A DNA stretch of 64,000 bases from Pasteurella dagmatis. GTDB taxonomy: Bacteria; Pseudomonadota; Gammaproteobacteria; Enterobacterales; Pasteurellaceae. Both the position numbers and the translations under genes were made by a program. How positions within the stretch are numbered: the stretch's first letter is position 1; each line of letters starts with the position of its first letter. The notes beneath the pieces were generated by a model, which ran no database searches, was not told the DNA's origin, and saw only the letters and a list, made by a program, of their open reading frames with translations. The stretch is from positions 1,116,001 through 1,180,000 of the forward strand of contig NZ_LT906448.1 of NCBI RefSeq assembly GCF_900186835.1, in the 5' to 3' direction. Shown piece by piece: positions 18,438 through 26,797 of this stretch.

Positions 18438-19959
18438 ATTTACGTTTAAAAAGAAATACCAAAATAACTAATACCACACCCGTAGTTATAAAACCTAAAA
18501 GCCCTGAAAGCGTGAACCCTAAGACTAAGTAACCTAAAATTGATGCAACCGCAATTAAAATCGCATAAGGCAATTGCGTAGTTACATGATCGATATGATC
18601 ACATCTTGCTCCTGTAGAGGATAAAATTGTGGTATCTGAAATTGGTGAACAGTGGTCACCACATACTGCACCTGCCATTACAGCTGATAAACAAGGGAGC
18701 ATTAACTCAGGGGCTGCATTTGCTGCGATTGCAGCAGCAATTGGTAACATAATCCCAAATGTTCCCCAACTTGTCCCCGTCGAAAAGGCCATTATTGCAG
18801 TTAGAATGAATAATAATGCAGGCAATACAGAAACTGGCAAGCTATCAGATACTAATGAAGATAAGTAAACCCCTGTTTTCATATCGCCAACAACATTATT
18901 AATTGTCCAAGCAAATAATAAAATTAAGATTGCTCCCAACATTGATTTCATACCAACAATCCAAGCTGTGCGATATTCAGATAAGCTCACTTGACGATCA
19001 AGTAGAATACAAATTGTTGAAACAACCACCGCACTTACACCACCAAAAACTAAAGAAATACCCACTGTTGTATTTTCAAATGCACCTAAAATATCAAAAG
19101 GTTTATTATCTGCAGCTAACACTTCATAACCGGTATAAAGCATCATTCCTACTGTCGCAACAATTAACACTGCAATTGGCAAAACAAGGTTACGTACACG
19201 ACCTTTAACACCAGTTTCTTCAACATCAAAGTGAGTAGTACTTTCTAATGCAGTACGTTCGTGTCTTGCCATTGAACCAATATCAAAGGAAAAATAAGCA
19301 ACAAAAAAGACCATTAAAATAGAAAAGACTGCATAAAAGTTCATTGCACTCATTGTCATAAATGCACCAATTGGTGAATATTCAGTGATCGAATAAGTTG
19401 CGAGCAATCCGGCGATTAAAGTAATAATATAAGCTCCCCAACTTGAAACAGGCATTAGTACACACATCGGAGCAGCTGTAGAGTCTAAAATATAAGCAAG
19501 TTTTGCACGTGATACTTTAAATTTATCGGTAACAGGACTTGCAATCGCACCGACTGCTAAACTATGAAAATAGTCATCAATAAAAGTCACGAATACTAAA
19601 GAGGCCGCAAGTAATTTTGCGCCACGTCTATCTTTAATGCGTTTTTGAGCCCATTCTGCGAATGCTCTATTACTGCCAGATACCGTTAAAAGTGCGGTCA
19701 ATACACCGAGTAATAATAAGAATAAAATAATATTGATGTTATTTGAATTCAGACCTTCTTCACCATAGAACAGTGATGAAACATTATTTTTCAAATAACC
19801 TAGTCCACTCAAAATATTAAAATCTGCTAGCATTAAAGAGCCAACAATAATACCAAGGCTAAGTGATAAAATAACACGACGAGTTGCAATTGCTAACAAT
19901 AATGCCAATATTGGTGGGATAACCGACCAAACCGACGTTGAATAATCGATAAGTTCCAT
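18436..19959 (-). CDS. NhaC-family transporter, probable lysine importer (LysW-like)
   Basis: A 507-aa integral membrane protein with about 11-12 hydrophobic segments and the NhaC-superfamily pattern: TFIDDYFHSLAVGAIASPV (about 125-145), LDSTAAPMCVLMPVSSWGAY, AFSTGTSWGTFGIMLPIA and GDHCSPISDTTILSSTGA, which has the usual Asp/His/Ser cluster. By homology it would be called a Na+/H+ antiporter. However, a lysine riboswitch precedes it, and riboswitch-controlled NhaC-family members are proposed lysine transporters, so lysine uptake is the better prediction. Its Shine-Dalgarno AAGGTAG can be sequestered by CTACCTT in the leader. A terminator and a CRP-like site follow it. Confidence 0.85.
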   Translation of the reverse strand: MELIDYSTSVWSVIPPILALLLAIATRRVILSLSLGIIVGSLMLADFNILSGLGYLKNNVSSLFYGEEGLNSNNINIILFLLLLGVLTALLTVSGSNRAFAEWAQKRIKDRRGAKLLAASLVFVTFIDDYFHSLAVGAIASPVTDKFKVSRAKLAYILDSTAAPMCVLMPVSSWGAYIITLIAGLLATYSITEYSPIGAFMTMSAMNFYAVFSILMVFFVAYFSFDIGSMARHERTALESTTHFDVEETGVKGRVRNLVLPIAVLIVATVGMMLYTGYEVLAADNKPFDILGAFENTTVGISLVFGGVSAVVVSTICILLDRQVSLSEYRTAWIVGMKSMLGAILILLFAWTINNVVGDMKTGVYLSSLVSDSLPVSVLPALLFILTAIMAFSTGTSWGTFGIMLPIAAAIAANAAPELMLPCLSAVMAGAVCGDHCSPISDTTILSSTGARCDHIDHVTTQLPYAILIAVASILGYLVLGFTLSGLLGFITTGVVLVILVFLFKRK

Positions 19960-20048
19960 AAGTTTTCTACCTTATAAAAAAAGGGATAACCACTGAATAA
20001 ATAGAGAAGTATTCTAAAAGGTAGGCAAATAAGACCTGACCCCAACCA
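19960..20048 (-). promoter_or_regulatory. Expression platform: sequestered ribosome binding site of the lysine-transporter gene
   Basis: Between the riboswitch and the ATG the leader carries CTACCTT (RNA sense, from 20018-20024), which is exactly complementary to the ribosome site AAGGTAG (from 19968-19974), eight bases before the start. Pairing them would hide the ribosome site. No T-tract terminator is seen, so control is likely at translation initiation. Complementarity is seen; the switching mechanism is inferred. Confidence 0.55.
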
Positions 20049-20210
20049 GTAGCGCTCCATAGTGACTAAAAAGACTATGACAGTGACGTTCCTTTCGAAG
20101 ACGCCACCAACCAATTAGAATGACTTCTAATTGATTTCGGCGGTCACTCCTTTCATTTTTCCTCATCGTTATCCACTCAGAAAAAATACTTATAGTGATC
20201 GCACCTCTAC
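20049..20210 (-). ncRNA. Lysine riboswitch (L-box)
   Basis: In RNA sense the element starts GTAGAGGTGCGATCACTA and ends TATGGAGCGCTAC, whose outer GTAG/CTAC bases close stem P1. Between them lie the conserved lysine-box blocks AAGTATTTTTTCTGAG, GAAAGGAGTGACCGCCGAAA, a P3/P4 hairpin AATTAGAAG...TTCTAATT, GGTGGCGTCTTCGAAAG and ACTGTCATAGTC...TAGTCACTATGG. The 162-nt size and block order match the known aptamer. It sits about 90 nt upstream of the NhaC-family ATG, making that gene a lysine-repressed transporter. Confidence 0.88.
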
Positions 20211-20386
20211 ATATGTAGGATTGCTCAAGACTACCTGAAAAATGAACAAATGCCAATAGTTAAAAGACGATATTTTTAATAGAATGAAATAAATTGACAA
20301 TAGATTGAATATTAAATATGAAAATCCCAATTGTCATAATAAAATATTATTTACCAACCCCTTTATTTACTATATCATCTGAAAAG

Positions 20387-20407
20387 TTAGTTATTACTAA
20401 TAACTAA
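20387..20407. promoter_or_regulatory. Perfect 9-bp inverted repeat in the hns leader
   Basis: TTAGTTATT and AATAACTAA flank ACT, giving a 21-nt perfect inverted repeat that ends 28 bases before the hns ATG and just ahead of its ribosome site (TGAGGA). It could be an operator or an mRNA hairpin. The upstream 20211-20386 stretch shows no gene and must carry the divergent promoters for hns and the transporter. Confidence 0.5.
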
Positions 20408-20435
20408 TCTTTGCTAAATGATATGAGGAAAAAAA

Positions 20436-20840
20436 ATGAGTGAACTACTAAAAACTCTAAATAACATTCGTAGCTTACGTGTTTTGGCTCGAGAATCCAC
20501 ATTGCAGCAACTAGAAGCAGCGTTGGAAAAATTCCAACAAGTTGTTGATGCAAAACGTGCAGAGGAAGAGGAAGCATTACGCCAAGAAACAGCACGTCAA
20601 GAAAGAATTGCTAAATTGAAGGAATCATTGAAGCAAGAAGGAATTACTGCAGAAGAGCTAGCTGAAATTTTAGCACAAAATCCAACTAGCCAACGTAAGA
20701 AAAGACAACCTCGTCCAGCTAAATATAAATATGTAGATGAAAATGGTGAGGTAAAAACTTGGACTGGTCAAGGAAGAACACCTCGTCCAATTCAAATTGC
20801 GTTGAATGAAGGAAAATCATTGTCTTCATTTGAAATTTAA
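20436..20840 (+). CDS. hns: H-NS family nucleoid-associated protein
   Basis: H-NS binds AT-rich DNA, bridges it and silences horizontally acquired genes. The 134-aa protein matches the family length. The first ~65 residues form the charged helical oligomerisation domain (LLKTLNNIRSLRVLARES, then EEEEALRQET). A basic linker (RKKRQPRPAKYKY) leads to the C-terminal DNA-binding domain with TWTGQGRTPRPI (about 110-121), whose QGR core inserts into the AT minor groove. GAGGAA precedes the start. A 21-nt palindrome in its leader may serve autoregulation. A terminator follows. Confidence 0.95.
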   Translation: MSELLKTLNNIRSLRVLARESTLQQLEAALEKFQQVVDAKRAEEEEALRQETARQERIAKLKESLKQEGITAEELAEILAQNPTSQRKKRQPRPAKYKYVDENGEVKTWTGQGRTPRPIQIALNEGKSLSSFEI

Positions 20841-20860
20841 TTATTTTCCCTTTTCATATT

Positions 20861-20887
20861 AAAACCCATTTTTTAATGGGTTTTAAT
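20861..20887 (+). terminator. Terminator after hns
   Basis: AAAACCCATT pairs with AATGGGTTTT around a short T-rich loop and is followed by TTTTAATTTA. It lies about 20 bp beyond the hns stop and 30 bp before purU. Confidence 0.8.
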
Positions 20888-20916
20888 TTATTTGATATAC
20901 ATCTAAACGTACTATT

Positions 20917-21753
20917 ATGATCGAAAATAAAATTCTATTAACTGATTGTCCAGATGACAAAGGGCTTATCGCTAAAATTACTAATATTTGTTATAAACAT
21001 CAGCTCAACATCCTTCAAAATAATGAGTTTGTGGATTTTGAAACAAAACATTTCTTTATGAGAACCGAGTTAGAAGGTATTTTCAACGAAACAACACTTT
21101 TAGCGGACTTACAATATAGCCTCCCGACAGGAACAAATTGCCGTTTAATCAGCAAAAAACGTAAACGCATTGTTATTTTAGTGACTAAAGAAGCGCACTG
21201 TATCGGTGATATTTTAATGAAAAATTATTACGGCGGACTAGATGTTGAAATCGCAGCGGTGATCGGTAACCACGATACATTAAAAACATTAGTAGAACGT
21301 TTTGACATTCCATTCCATTGCATCAGTCACGAAAACTTAACACGTGTTGAGCACGATAAATTATTAGCAGAAAAAATTGATGAATATTCACCAGATTACA
21401 TTGTATTAGCTAAATATATGCGCGTATTGAATCCTGAATTTGTAGCGCGTTATCCAAACCGAGTGATTAATATTCACCATTCATTCTTACCAGCATTTAT
21501 TGGTGCAAAACCTTATCATCAAGCTTATGAGCGTGGCGTGAAAATTATTGGAGCAACTGCACATTTCATTAATAATGAATTAGACCAAGGTCCAATCATT
21601 ATGCAAAATGTGATTAATGTTGACCACACTTATAATGCAGAAGCGATGATGCGTGCAGGACGCGATGTAGAAAAAACTGTTTTAAGTCGTGCGTTAGAAT
21701 TAGCTTTAAACGATCGTATTTTTGTCTATAAAAATAAAACAGTTGTGCTATAG
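20917..21753 (+). CDS. purU: Formyltetrahydrofolate deformylase
   Basis: PurU hydrolyses 10-formyl-tetrahydrofolate to tetrahydrofolate and formate, balancing one-carbon pools and supplying formate to PurT. The 278-aa protein has an N-terminal ACT domain (about 1-80, starting LLTDCPDDKGLIAKI) and a formyltransferase-fold catalytic domain. There, the substrate loop VINIHHSFLPAFIGAKPYHQ (about 183-202) and the catalytic Asp in NELDQGPIIMQ (about 225) are intact. The ribosome site is weak. It is followed by a terminator shared with the convergent modC. Confidence 0.96.
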   Translation: MIENKILLTDCPDDKGLIAKITNICYKHQLNILQNNEFVDFETKHFFMRTELEGIFNETTLLADLQYSLPTGTNCRLISKKRKRIVILVTKEAHCIGDILMKNYYGGLDVEIAAVIGNHDTLKTLVERFDIPFHCISHENLTRVEHDKLLAEKIDEYSPDYIVLAKYMRVLNPEFVARYPNRVINIHHSFLPAFIGAKPYHQAYERGVKIIGATAHFINNELDQGPIIMQNVINVDHTYNAEAMMRAGRDVEKTVLSRALELALNDRIFVYKNKTVVL

Positions 21754-21761
21754 CTCCTCAT

Positions 21762-21796
21762 AAAAGTGCGGTCATTTTTTATCAATGACCGCAACC
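21762..21796. terminator. Terminator shared by purU and modC
   Basis: TGCGGTCATT (21767-21776) pairs with AATGACCGCA (21784-21793). One arm carries a full uptake core (AAGTGCGGT, 21764-21772); the other only partly matches it. It lies between two convergent genes. Confidence 0.75.
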
Positions 21797-21798
21797 AA

Positions 21799-22863
21799 TT
21801 ACACAACAGAGACTGCTTTCACTTGAGTAAAAACAGTTTGTCCAATTTGCAAACCTAAATCCTCTAATGCCCATTTGCTGATGGTTGCCCAAAGGTGTTT
21901 ATCTGCAATCGCAATCTGAACATCTACCCTGTTTTCTCGCACCACAATATTGCTGATTGTCCCTTCTAAAATATTCCGAATACTGGTTTTTTGTGGCATT
22001 ACTAAGCTAACAGAAACATCCGATCCTTTAATGCAAATACGGACTTTATCCCCCACATTCACATTCTGTTCTTTAATCCAGATTTTCTGATGACTGAGCT
22101 CACCTAGTGAAAGTGCGGTCATTTTATATGAAGTTTTATTTTCTAAAACAGGCAAAGAAAGCACCGCACTTTGTTCATCTTCTAATTTCCAAGGTAAAAA
22201 TAACGGATTTTCCCAAATCGCCTCTAAAGAATCATAAGCACGTACTTTTCCATCTTCTAACAACACTACATTCTCAGCCAATCGCAGAAGCTCATCAATG
22301 CTATGTGTCACATATAAAATTGGAATTTCAATTTCTTTTGACAGTTTTTCAAGATACGTCATTAACTCTCGTTTACGTGGTAAATCTAGTGCAGAAAGAG
22401 GTTCATCCATTAACAATATTTCAGGTTTAGTCAGCAATGCTCGCCCTATCGCCACACGTTGTTTTTCCCCCCCAGATAAAGTGATTGGATAGCGTTTGAG
22501 TAAATGTTCAATACCCAACAGTGACACAATGTAATCAAATTCAGTTTGCTCAAACGCTTTCACGCCATAACATAAATTGCCCTTCACTGTGTAATGTGGA
22601 AATAAACGCGCATCTTGGAAAACATAACCGATATGGCGTTGATAAGCCGGAATACAAATATTCGTCGCTTTATCGACTAAAATACGTTGATTTAATGAAA
22701 TCGCACCTTCATCGGGGTGAACTAATCCACTTACTAAATTAATTAATGAAGATTTTCCAGAGCCAGATAAGCCAAACAGTGCTGTCACCCCACGTGCTGG
22801 AATTTGTAGATTCACATCCAGGTTAAGATTGCCTAATTGCTTTTTCACATTAATTTGTAGCAT
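21799..22863 (-). CDS. modC: Molybdate ABC transporter ATP-binding protein
   Basis: ModC powers high-affinity molybdate import with ModA and ModB. The 354-aa protein has Walker [12 protein letters not shown] (about 31-41), signature [16 protein letters not shown] (about 128), Walker [13 protein letters not shown], and a C-terminal molybdate-binding TOBE domain (about 290-350), which distinguishes ModC from other importer ATPases. It overlaps modB by 14 bp, so translation is coupled. Two uptake sequences fall in the linker between the ATPase and TOBE parts (22111-22119 and 22163-22171), where sequence constraint is low. Confidence 0.96.
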   Translation of the reverse strand: MLQINVKKQLGNLNLDVNLQIPARGVTALFGLSGSGKSSLINLVSGLVHPDEGAISLNQRILVDKATNICIPAYQRHIGYVFQDARLFPHYTVKGNLCYGVKAFEQTEFDYIVSLLGIEHLLKRYPITLSGGEKQRVAIGRALLTKPEILLMDEPLSALDLPRKRELMTYLEKLSKEIEIPILYVTHSIDELLRLAENVVLLEDGKVRAYDSLEAIWENPLFLPWKLEDEQSAVLSLPVLENKTSYKMTALSLGELSHQKIWIKEQNVNVGDKVRICIKGSDVSVSLVMPQKTSIRNILEGTISNIVVRENRVDVQIAIADKHLWATISKWALEDLGLQIGQTVFTQVKAVSVV

Positions 22864-23578
22864 TACTCTGCCCCAATTTTTTCTGCATATTTTTTGCTAA
22901 CCATTCAGATAGTAATAATGAAATCAAGGAAAGGATAATTGCCAGCACACATAATCTTGCTGCTTGTTCTTCTGCACCTGGTGTCTGAATAAATGTGTAC
23001 ATTGCCAAAGGAATGGTTTGTGTCTCACCGGCAATATTGGACACAAAAGCAATAGTGGCACCAAATTCGCCTAATGAGCGTGCAAAGCCTAAAACTAATC
23101 CAGCTAAAATACCTGGCAAAGAAAGCGGTAAAGTAATAGTAAAAAATACACGCCAAGCGGATGCACCTAAAGTTTGTGCAGCTTGTTCTAATTTCATATC
23201 AATGCTTTCTAAAGAGAGCCGAATAGCACGCACCACTAAAGGGAAAGCCACCACCGCAGCCGCAAGCACCGCACCATTCCAACTGAAGGCAAAAGAAAAG
23301 CTAAACCAGCTATAAAGATATTTACCAATAAGACCGTTGCGCCCCATCGCAACTAACAATAAATAACCAATCACAACAGGCGGTAAGACTAAAGGTAAAT
23401 GAATGATCCCACTAAGGATAGATTTGCCATAAAAATTCTTTCGAGCCAATAACCACGCCATAAAAATGGCAAAAGGCAAACTCCATAAAATCGCATTAAG
23501 CGATACACTCAAGCTTAATTTTACCGCTTGAATTTCCATCGCACTTAAGCCGAGCGAAGTAAAAAGTTCAGTAAACAA
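22850..23578 (-). CDS. modB: Molybdate ABC transporter permease
   Basis: ModB is the inner-membrane channel of the molybdate importer. The 242-aa protein has about five to six transmembrane helices and the cytoplasmic EAA loop that contacts ModC ([19 protein letters not shown], about 133-151; then [15 protein letters not shown]). The length is a little over E. coli ModB (229 aa). It overlaps modC by 14 bp at its 3' end. A hairpin terminator-like structure separates it from modA, so ModA is probably made in excess of the membrane complex. Confidence 0.95.
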   Translation of the reverse strand: MFTELFTSLGLSAMEIQAVKLSLSVSLNAILWSLPFAIFMAWLLARKNFYGKSILSGIIHLPLVLPPVVIGYLLLVAMGRNGLIGKYLYSWFSFSFAFSWNGAVLAAAVVAFPLVVRAIRLSLESIDMKLEQAAQTLGASAWRVFFTITLPLSLPGILAGLVLGFARSLGEFGATIAFVSNIAGETQTIPLAMYTFIQTPGAEEQAARLCVLAIILSLISLLLSEWLAKNMQKKLGQSNATN

Positions 23579-23651
23579 AGGCTATTCCATTATTTGAGAA
23601 AATTTTGTAAAAATTGACCGCTCTTTGCAGTAATAATTTGTAGTAACAAAA

Positions 23652-23680
23652 AGAATAAGGATGCCATTCAAGCATCCTTT
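23652..23680 (-). terminator. Intra-operon attenuator hairpin between modA and modB
   Basis: AAGGATGC (23657-23664) pairs with GCATCCTT (23672-23679), and on the minus strand ATTCTTTTTG follows. It lies in the 112-bp gap after modA. Partial termination here would give more binding protein than permease, a usual arrangement for ABC importers. Confidence 0.65.
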
Positions 23681-23690
23681 CTCATTATAA

Positions 23691-24455
23691 TTATTTCACA
23701 GAGAAACCGTAGCTTATAAGCACTTTTTTCGCCTCTGCTGATTCTAAATATTTCAAGAAATCACGTGTTTCAGTATTATCGCGATCTTTCAATAAAGCAA
23801 CTGGATATTCCACCGCTTTGTAAGTATCCGCAGGGAACACACCAACGATTTTCACACCTTTGCTCACTTTACCATCGGTACTATATACGATACCTAATGG
23901 CGCCTCAGCACGCTCAACTAGCGCAAGTGCTGCACGCACATCTTTACCACGTGCTAATTTAGCCTCCACTTTATCCCATAATTTTAAGTTGGTTAAGGCT
24001 TCTTTCGCATATTGGCCAGCTGGTACGTGATCAGGATCGCCCACTGATAAGAAACTGTCTTTCAACTCTGCAACCCATTCACCTTTCGCCACATCCACAT
24101 CTTTTAATTTGCTTGCTTCCGGCGCAATTAACACAAGCTCATTGCCTGCTAAAACTTTTTCTGTTTCTTTAATGGTTAAGTTGTTGTCAGAAAGGTGTTT
24201 CATCCATTTTGTATTTGCTGAAATAAAAATATCTGCCGGCGCGCCTTGTTCAATTTGTTTTGCTAATGTTGAAGAAGAAGCAAATGAGAAAACTAATTCT
24301 TGCTCTGGTTTTACTTTTTTATAATCTTCTGCAATTTGGTTTAATGCGTTAGTCATTGATGCTGCTGCAAATACTGTTACTTTTGCTTCTGCTGAAATAG
24401 AAAATGCTAAACACGCAGTCACAAGTGAAGCTGCGATCATTTTTAATTTAAACAT
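23691..24455 (-). CDS. modA: Periplasmic molybdate-binding protein
   Basis: ModA captures molybdate or tungstate in the periplasm for the ModBC importer. The 254-aa precursor starts with a signal peptide (MFKLKMIAASLVTACLAFSI, cleavage after SAEA near residue 24). Mature motifs VFAAASMTNAL, FSFASSSTLAKQIEQGAPAD and VERAEAPLGIVYSTD supply the oxyanion ligands (Ser, Ser, Ala, Val, Tyr) of the family. It is the first gene of modABC and diverges from modE. ModE-like half sites in the intergenic region suggest repression when molybdate is plentiful. Confidence 0.96.
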   Translation of the reverse strand: MFKLKMIAASLVTACLAFSISAEAKVTVFAAASMTNALNQIAEDYKKVKPEQELVFSFASSSTLAKQIEQGAPADIFISANTKWMKHLSDNNLTIKETEKVLAGNELVLIAPEASKLKDVDVAKGEWVAELKDSFLSVGDPDHVPAGQYAKEALTNLKLWDKVEAKLARGKDVRAALALVERAEAPLGIVYSTDGKVSKGVKIVGVFPADTYKAVEYPVALLKDRDNTETRDFLKYLESAEAKKVLISYGFSVK

Positions 24456-24495
24456 TGAATTTACTCCATAAAAGTTAAGCTGATTGAGATTTAAA

Positions 24496-24558
24496 CTTTA
24501 TATAAAAAATTATACAATGGTTCGACAAATAAATGCTATATAAAAAACTGGCTTTATC
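24496..24558. promoter_or_regulatory. Candidate ModE sites between modA and modE
   Basis: Two AT-rich stretches resemble ModE half-sites of the CGTTATATA / TATATAACG type: CTTTATATAAAAAATTATACAA near 24496-24517 (quoted in outline) and GCTATATA near 24535-24542 followed by GGCTTTATC. They lie between divergent modA and modE, where ModE acts in E. coli. Matches are partial, so this is a tentative call. Confidence 0.4.
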
Positions 24559-24604
24559 TTAAAATGTGAGAAGTATCAAAATTTAGCTAAATATAAGGGA
24601 GAAA

Positions 24605-25402
24605 ATGATGTTAAATACTGAAATTTTGCTCACAATTAAGTTACAAGAACAACTCTTTGTTGATCCTAAACGTATCCGTTTATTAAAGGAAATCCAGAAA
24701 TGTGGCTCCATTAACCAAGCAGCAAAAAATGCTAAAGTGAGCTATAAAAGTGCGTGGGATCATTTAGCTGCAATGAATGAAATTAGTCCTCGTCCACTGT
24801 TAGAGCGTAACGTAGGCGGAAAAAATGGTGGCGGAACAGAATTAACTATTTATGCACAACGCTTACTTCAGCTCTATGATTTATTAGAACAAACTCAAGA
24901 AAAGGCGTTCCACATTTTACAAGATGAAAGTTTGCCGTTAGATAGCGTATTACACGCCACTGCACGTTTTTCCTTACAAAGTAGTGCGAGAAATCAATTC
25001 TTTGGTGAAATAGTCAATCTTCGGCATCAAAATATTCACTGCTTTGTGGACATTCAAATTAAAGGTTTCCCAAGCCTATTGACTGTCTCTATTACAGAAA
25101 AAAGTGCGGTGCGTTTAAAATTAGTTTTGGGCAAAGAAGTGATGATGATGATTAAAGCACCTTGGGTCAAAGTACATCGAGAACACCCCACTGATAATGT
25201 AATTAACGTTTTCCCAGTTACAGCGCAAAAAATCACAGACAAAGGTAATGTGGAAGAAGTTATCCTTAACTTAAATCATAACGATACGGAAGAAACTGTT
25301 GAGTTCTGCGCAACGCTCAACAAATCTGAAAATATCAAACAACAAGAAAAAATCTGGATTAGCATCGATCCTGAACAAGTGATCTTAGCGACACTTTACT
25401 AA
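24605..25402 (+). CDS. modE: Molybdate-responsive transcriptional regulator ModE
   Basis: ModE binds molybdate and represses modABC while activating molybdenum-enzyme genes. The 265-aa protein has an N-terminal winged helix-turn-helix (about 18-80: RIRLLKEIQKCGSINQAAK, then SYKSAWDHLAAMNE and GGKNGGGTELT, the typical ModE wing) and two C-terminal Mop/TOBE molybdate-binding repeats (about 125-260). The gene opens with ATGATG; GGGAG upstream suits the second ATG slightly better, so the true start may be one codon later. An uptake sequence lies inside the gene at 25102-25110. It diverges from modA. Confidence 0.95.
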   Translation: MMLNTEILLTIKLQEQLFVDPKRIRLLKEIQKCGSINQAAKNAKVSYKSAWDHLAAMNEISPRPLLERNVGGKNGGGTELTIYAQRLLQLYDLLEQTQEKAFHILQDESLPLDSVLHATARFSLQSSARNQFFGEIVNLRHQNIHCFVDIQIKGFPSLLTVSITEKSAVRLKLVLGKEVMMMIKAPWVKVHREHPTDNVINVFPVTAQKITDKGNVEEVILNLNHNDTEETVEFCATLNKSENIKQQEKIWISIDPEQVILATLY

Positions 25403-25475
25403 TCTCAAATCAGTAGGGGAATTTTCCCCTACTTTTTCAAACGCTCAACTCAATATTCAAAATCAGATAAATATC

Positions 25476-25484
25476 ACCGCACTT
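25476..25484 (-). repeat. DNA uptake signal sequence upstream of ssrA
   Basis: An exact ACCGCACTT core (reverse complement of AAGTGCGGT) followed by TT. It lies in the 136-bp gap between modE and ssrA. Such cores are the recognition motif for self-DNA uptake in this group. Confidence 0.9.
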
Positions 25485-25538
25485 TCCATTAAAGTCTTTT
25501 ATTTCTTAGGTGTTTTTGATAGACTATGCCAACTTTTT

Positions 25539-25905
25539 GGGGCTGATTCTGGATTCGACGGGATTAGCGAAGCCCAAGGTGCACGTCGAGGTGCGGTAGG
25601 CCTCGTAAATAAACCGCAAAAAAATAGTCGCAAACGACGAACAATACGCTTTAGCAGCTTAATAACCTGCTCATAGCCTTCTCTCCCCAGCTTCCGCTCG
25701 TAAGACGGGGATCAAGAGGAGTCAAATTCAAACGAGATCGCGTGGACGCCTCCGCTTGAGGATCGAAACGTTAAATTGAATCAAGCTAGTTTATCTATCG
25801 CGTGTCTGTCCGCAGTGGGTAAATGAAATTAAAGACAAGACTAAACGTGTAGTGCTGAAGGTAGAGTAATTTCGGACGCGGGTTCAACTCCCGCCAGCTC
25901 CACCA
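25539..25905 (+). ncRNA. ssrA: Transfer-messenger RNA (tmRNA)
   Basis: A 367-nt tmRNA. The 5' end GGGGCTGATTCTGGATTCGACGG and the 3' end GGTTCAACTCCCGCCAGCTCCACCA (quoted here only in part: CCCGCCAGCTCCACCA) form the tRNA-like domain with encoded CCA. The resume codon GCA starts at 25630 and the tag frame (25630-25662) encodes ANDEQYALAA then TAA. Tagged proteins from stalled ribosomes are degraded by ClpXP and related proteases. The tag differs from E. coli only at the fifth residue (Gln for Asn). A strong terminator follows. Confidence 0.98.
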
Positions 25906-25928
25906 CCGAATTGCAATAAAGATTTAAT

Positions 25929-25963
25929 AAAAGCCAGAATAATTAATATTCTGGCTTTTTTAT
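25929..25963 (+). terminator. Terminator after ssrA
   Basis: AAAAGCCAGAAT (25929-25940) pairs with ATTCTGGCTTTT (25947-25958) around a 6-nt loop, followed by more T residues. It lies 24 bp past the mature tmRNA end. The stretch from here to 26182 is AT-rich with no gene. Confidence 0.92.
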
Positions 25964-26182
25964 ATTCTGTTACATAGTGACTCACTAAGAATAACTAGAT
26001 ATATTTCTATATTCCTATTCTTACATATTTTCCATTGTCTATTTATTTAGTAAATATCTTATAACCATTTTCTTAATTCATAATATTTTCTGTAATTTAA
26101 AATTAAAAATAAAATCTATATCACAGAAATTAACTTCATAATTAAATATAATGTAAAAATTCGTAACAAATGGGAGAACAAA

Positions 26183-26746
26183 ATGAAAAAAATCTTACTA
26201 ATTGGATTAGCAAGCCTTGCAATTGCTGGTTGTTCATCTACACCAGCCTCACTAAATTTTACACCAAGCGATCTAAATCCAGTATCAGCTAAACAAAAAA
26301 TTGATGCAGAAATTAAAACAATCAATATATCAATAGCAACTAAAGAAGAACAAAAAGGAGAACTACAAGTTGGTGTATTTGGCAATACATATGAACAATC
26401 ATTTAAAACAACATTCCAGAATTCATTAGAAGAATCATTAGCTAAAACTGCAATTTTCAAAGATGATGCTAAAATCAAATTAACATTATTAGCGAAAGTA
26501 TTGAGATTCCAATCACCAGGTAGTGGTATTAATTTCGATACTCATATGACTGTAAAATATGACTTTATTGATAGAAGCTCAGGGGAAAGTATTTATAACA
26601 TTGAAATTAATAGCTTTGGTGCAGTTCCTTTTGATTATGACTTTATGGGTGCAATACGAGCCACCGAAGCAAGAAATAGAGCTGTGAAAAATAATATTCA
26701 TCAATTAATTGAACGATTGAAGAACGATAGATTTGTTAGAAAATAA
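26183..26746 (+). CDS. Putative lipoprotein of unknown function
   Basis: A 187-aa protein with a lipoprotein signal: MKKILLIGLASLAIAGC, where LAIAGC is the lipobox and Cys17 is lipidated. Residue +2 is Ser, which points to outer-membrane sorting by Lol. The remainder (about 18-187) is a mixed, soluble-looking domain with basic residues at the end (NDRFVRK). I do not recognise the family beyond a general likeness to small YajG-type lipoproteins. GGGAG precedes the ATG. It stands alone between ssrA and the convergent hrpA, with its own terminator. Confidence 0.75.
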   Translation: MKKILLIGLASLAIAGCSSTPASLNFTPSDLNPVSAKQKIDAEIKTINISIATKEEQKGELQVGVFGNTYEQSFKTTFQNSLEESLAKTAIFKDDAKIKLTLLAKVLRFQSPGSGINFDTHMTVKYDFIDRSSGESIYNIEINSFGAVPFDYDFMGAIRATEARNRAVKNNIHQLIERLKNDRFVRK

Positions 26747-26760
26747 TACTTAATTAATAT

Positions 26761-26792
26761 TAAAAAGGCAGAAATATCTGCCTTTTATTTTT
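26761..26792. terminator. Bidirectional terminator between the lipoprotein gene and hrpA
   Basis: AAAAGGCAGA (26762-26771) pairs with TCTGCCTTTT (26777-26786), with T-rich sequence on both outer sides. It lies between convergent genes and can serve both. Confidence 0.88.
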
Positions 26793-26797
26793 TGCGC

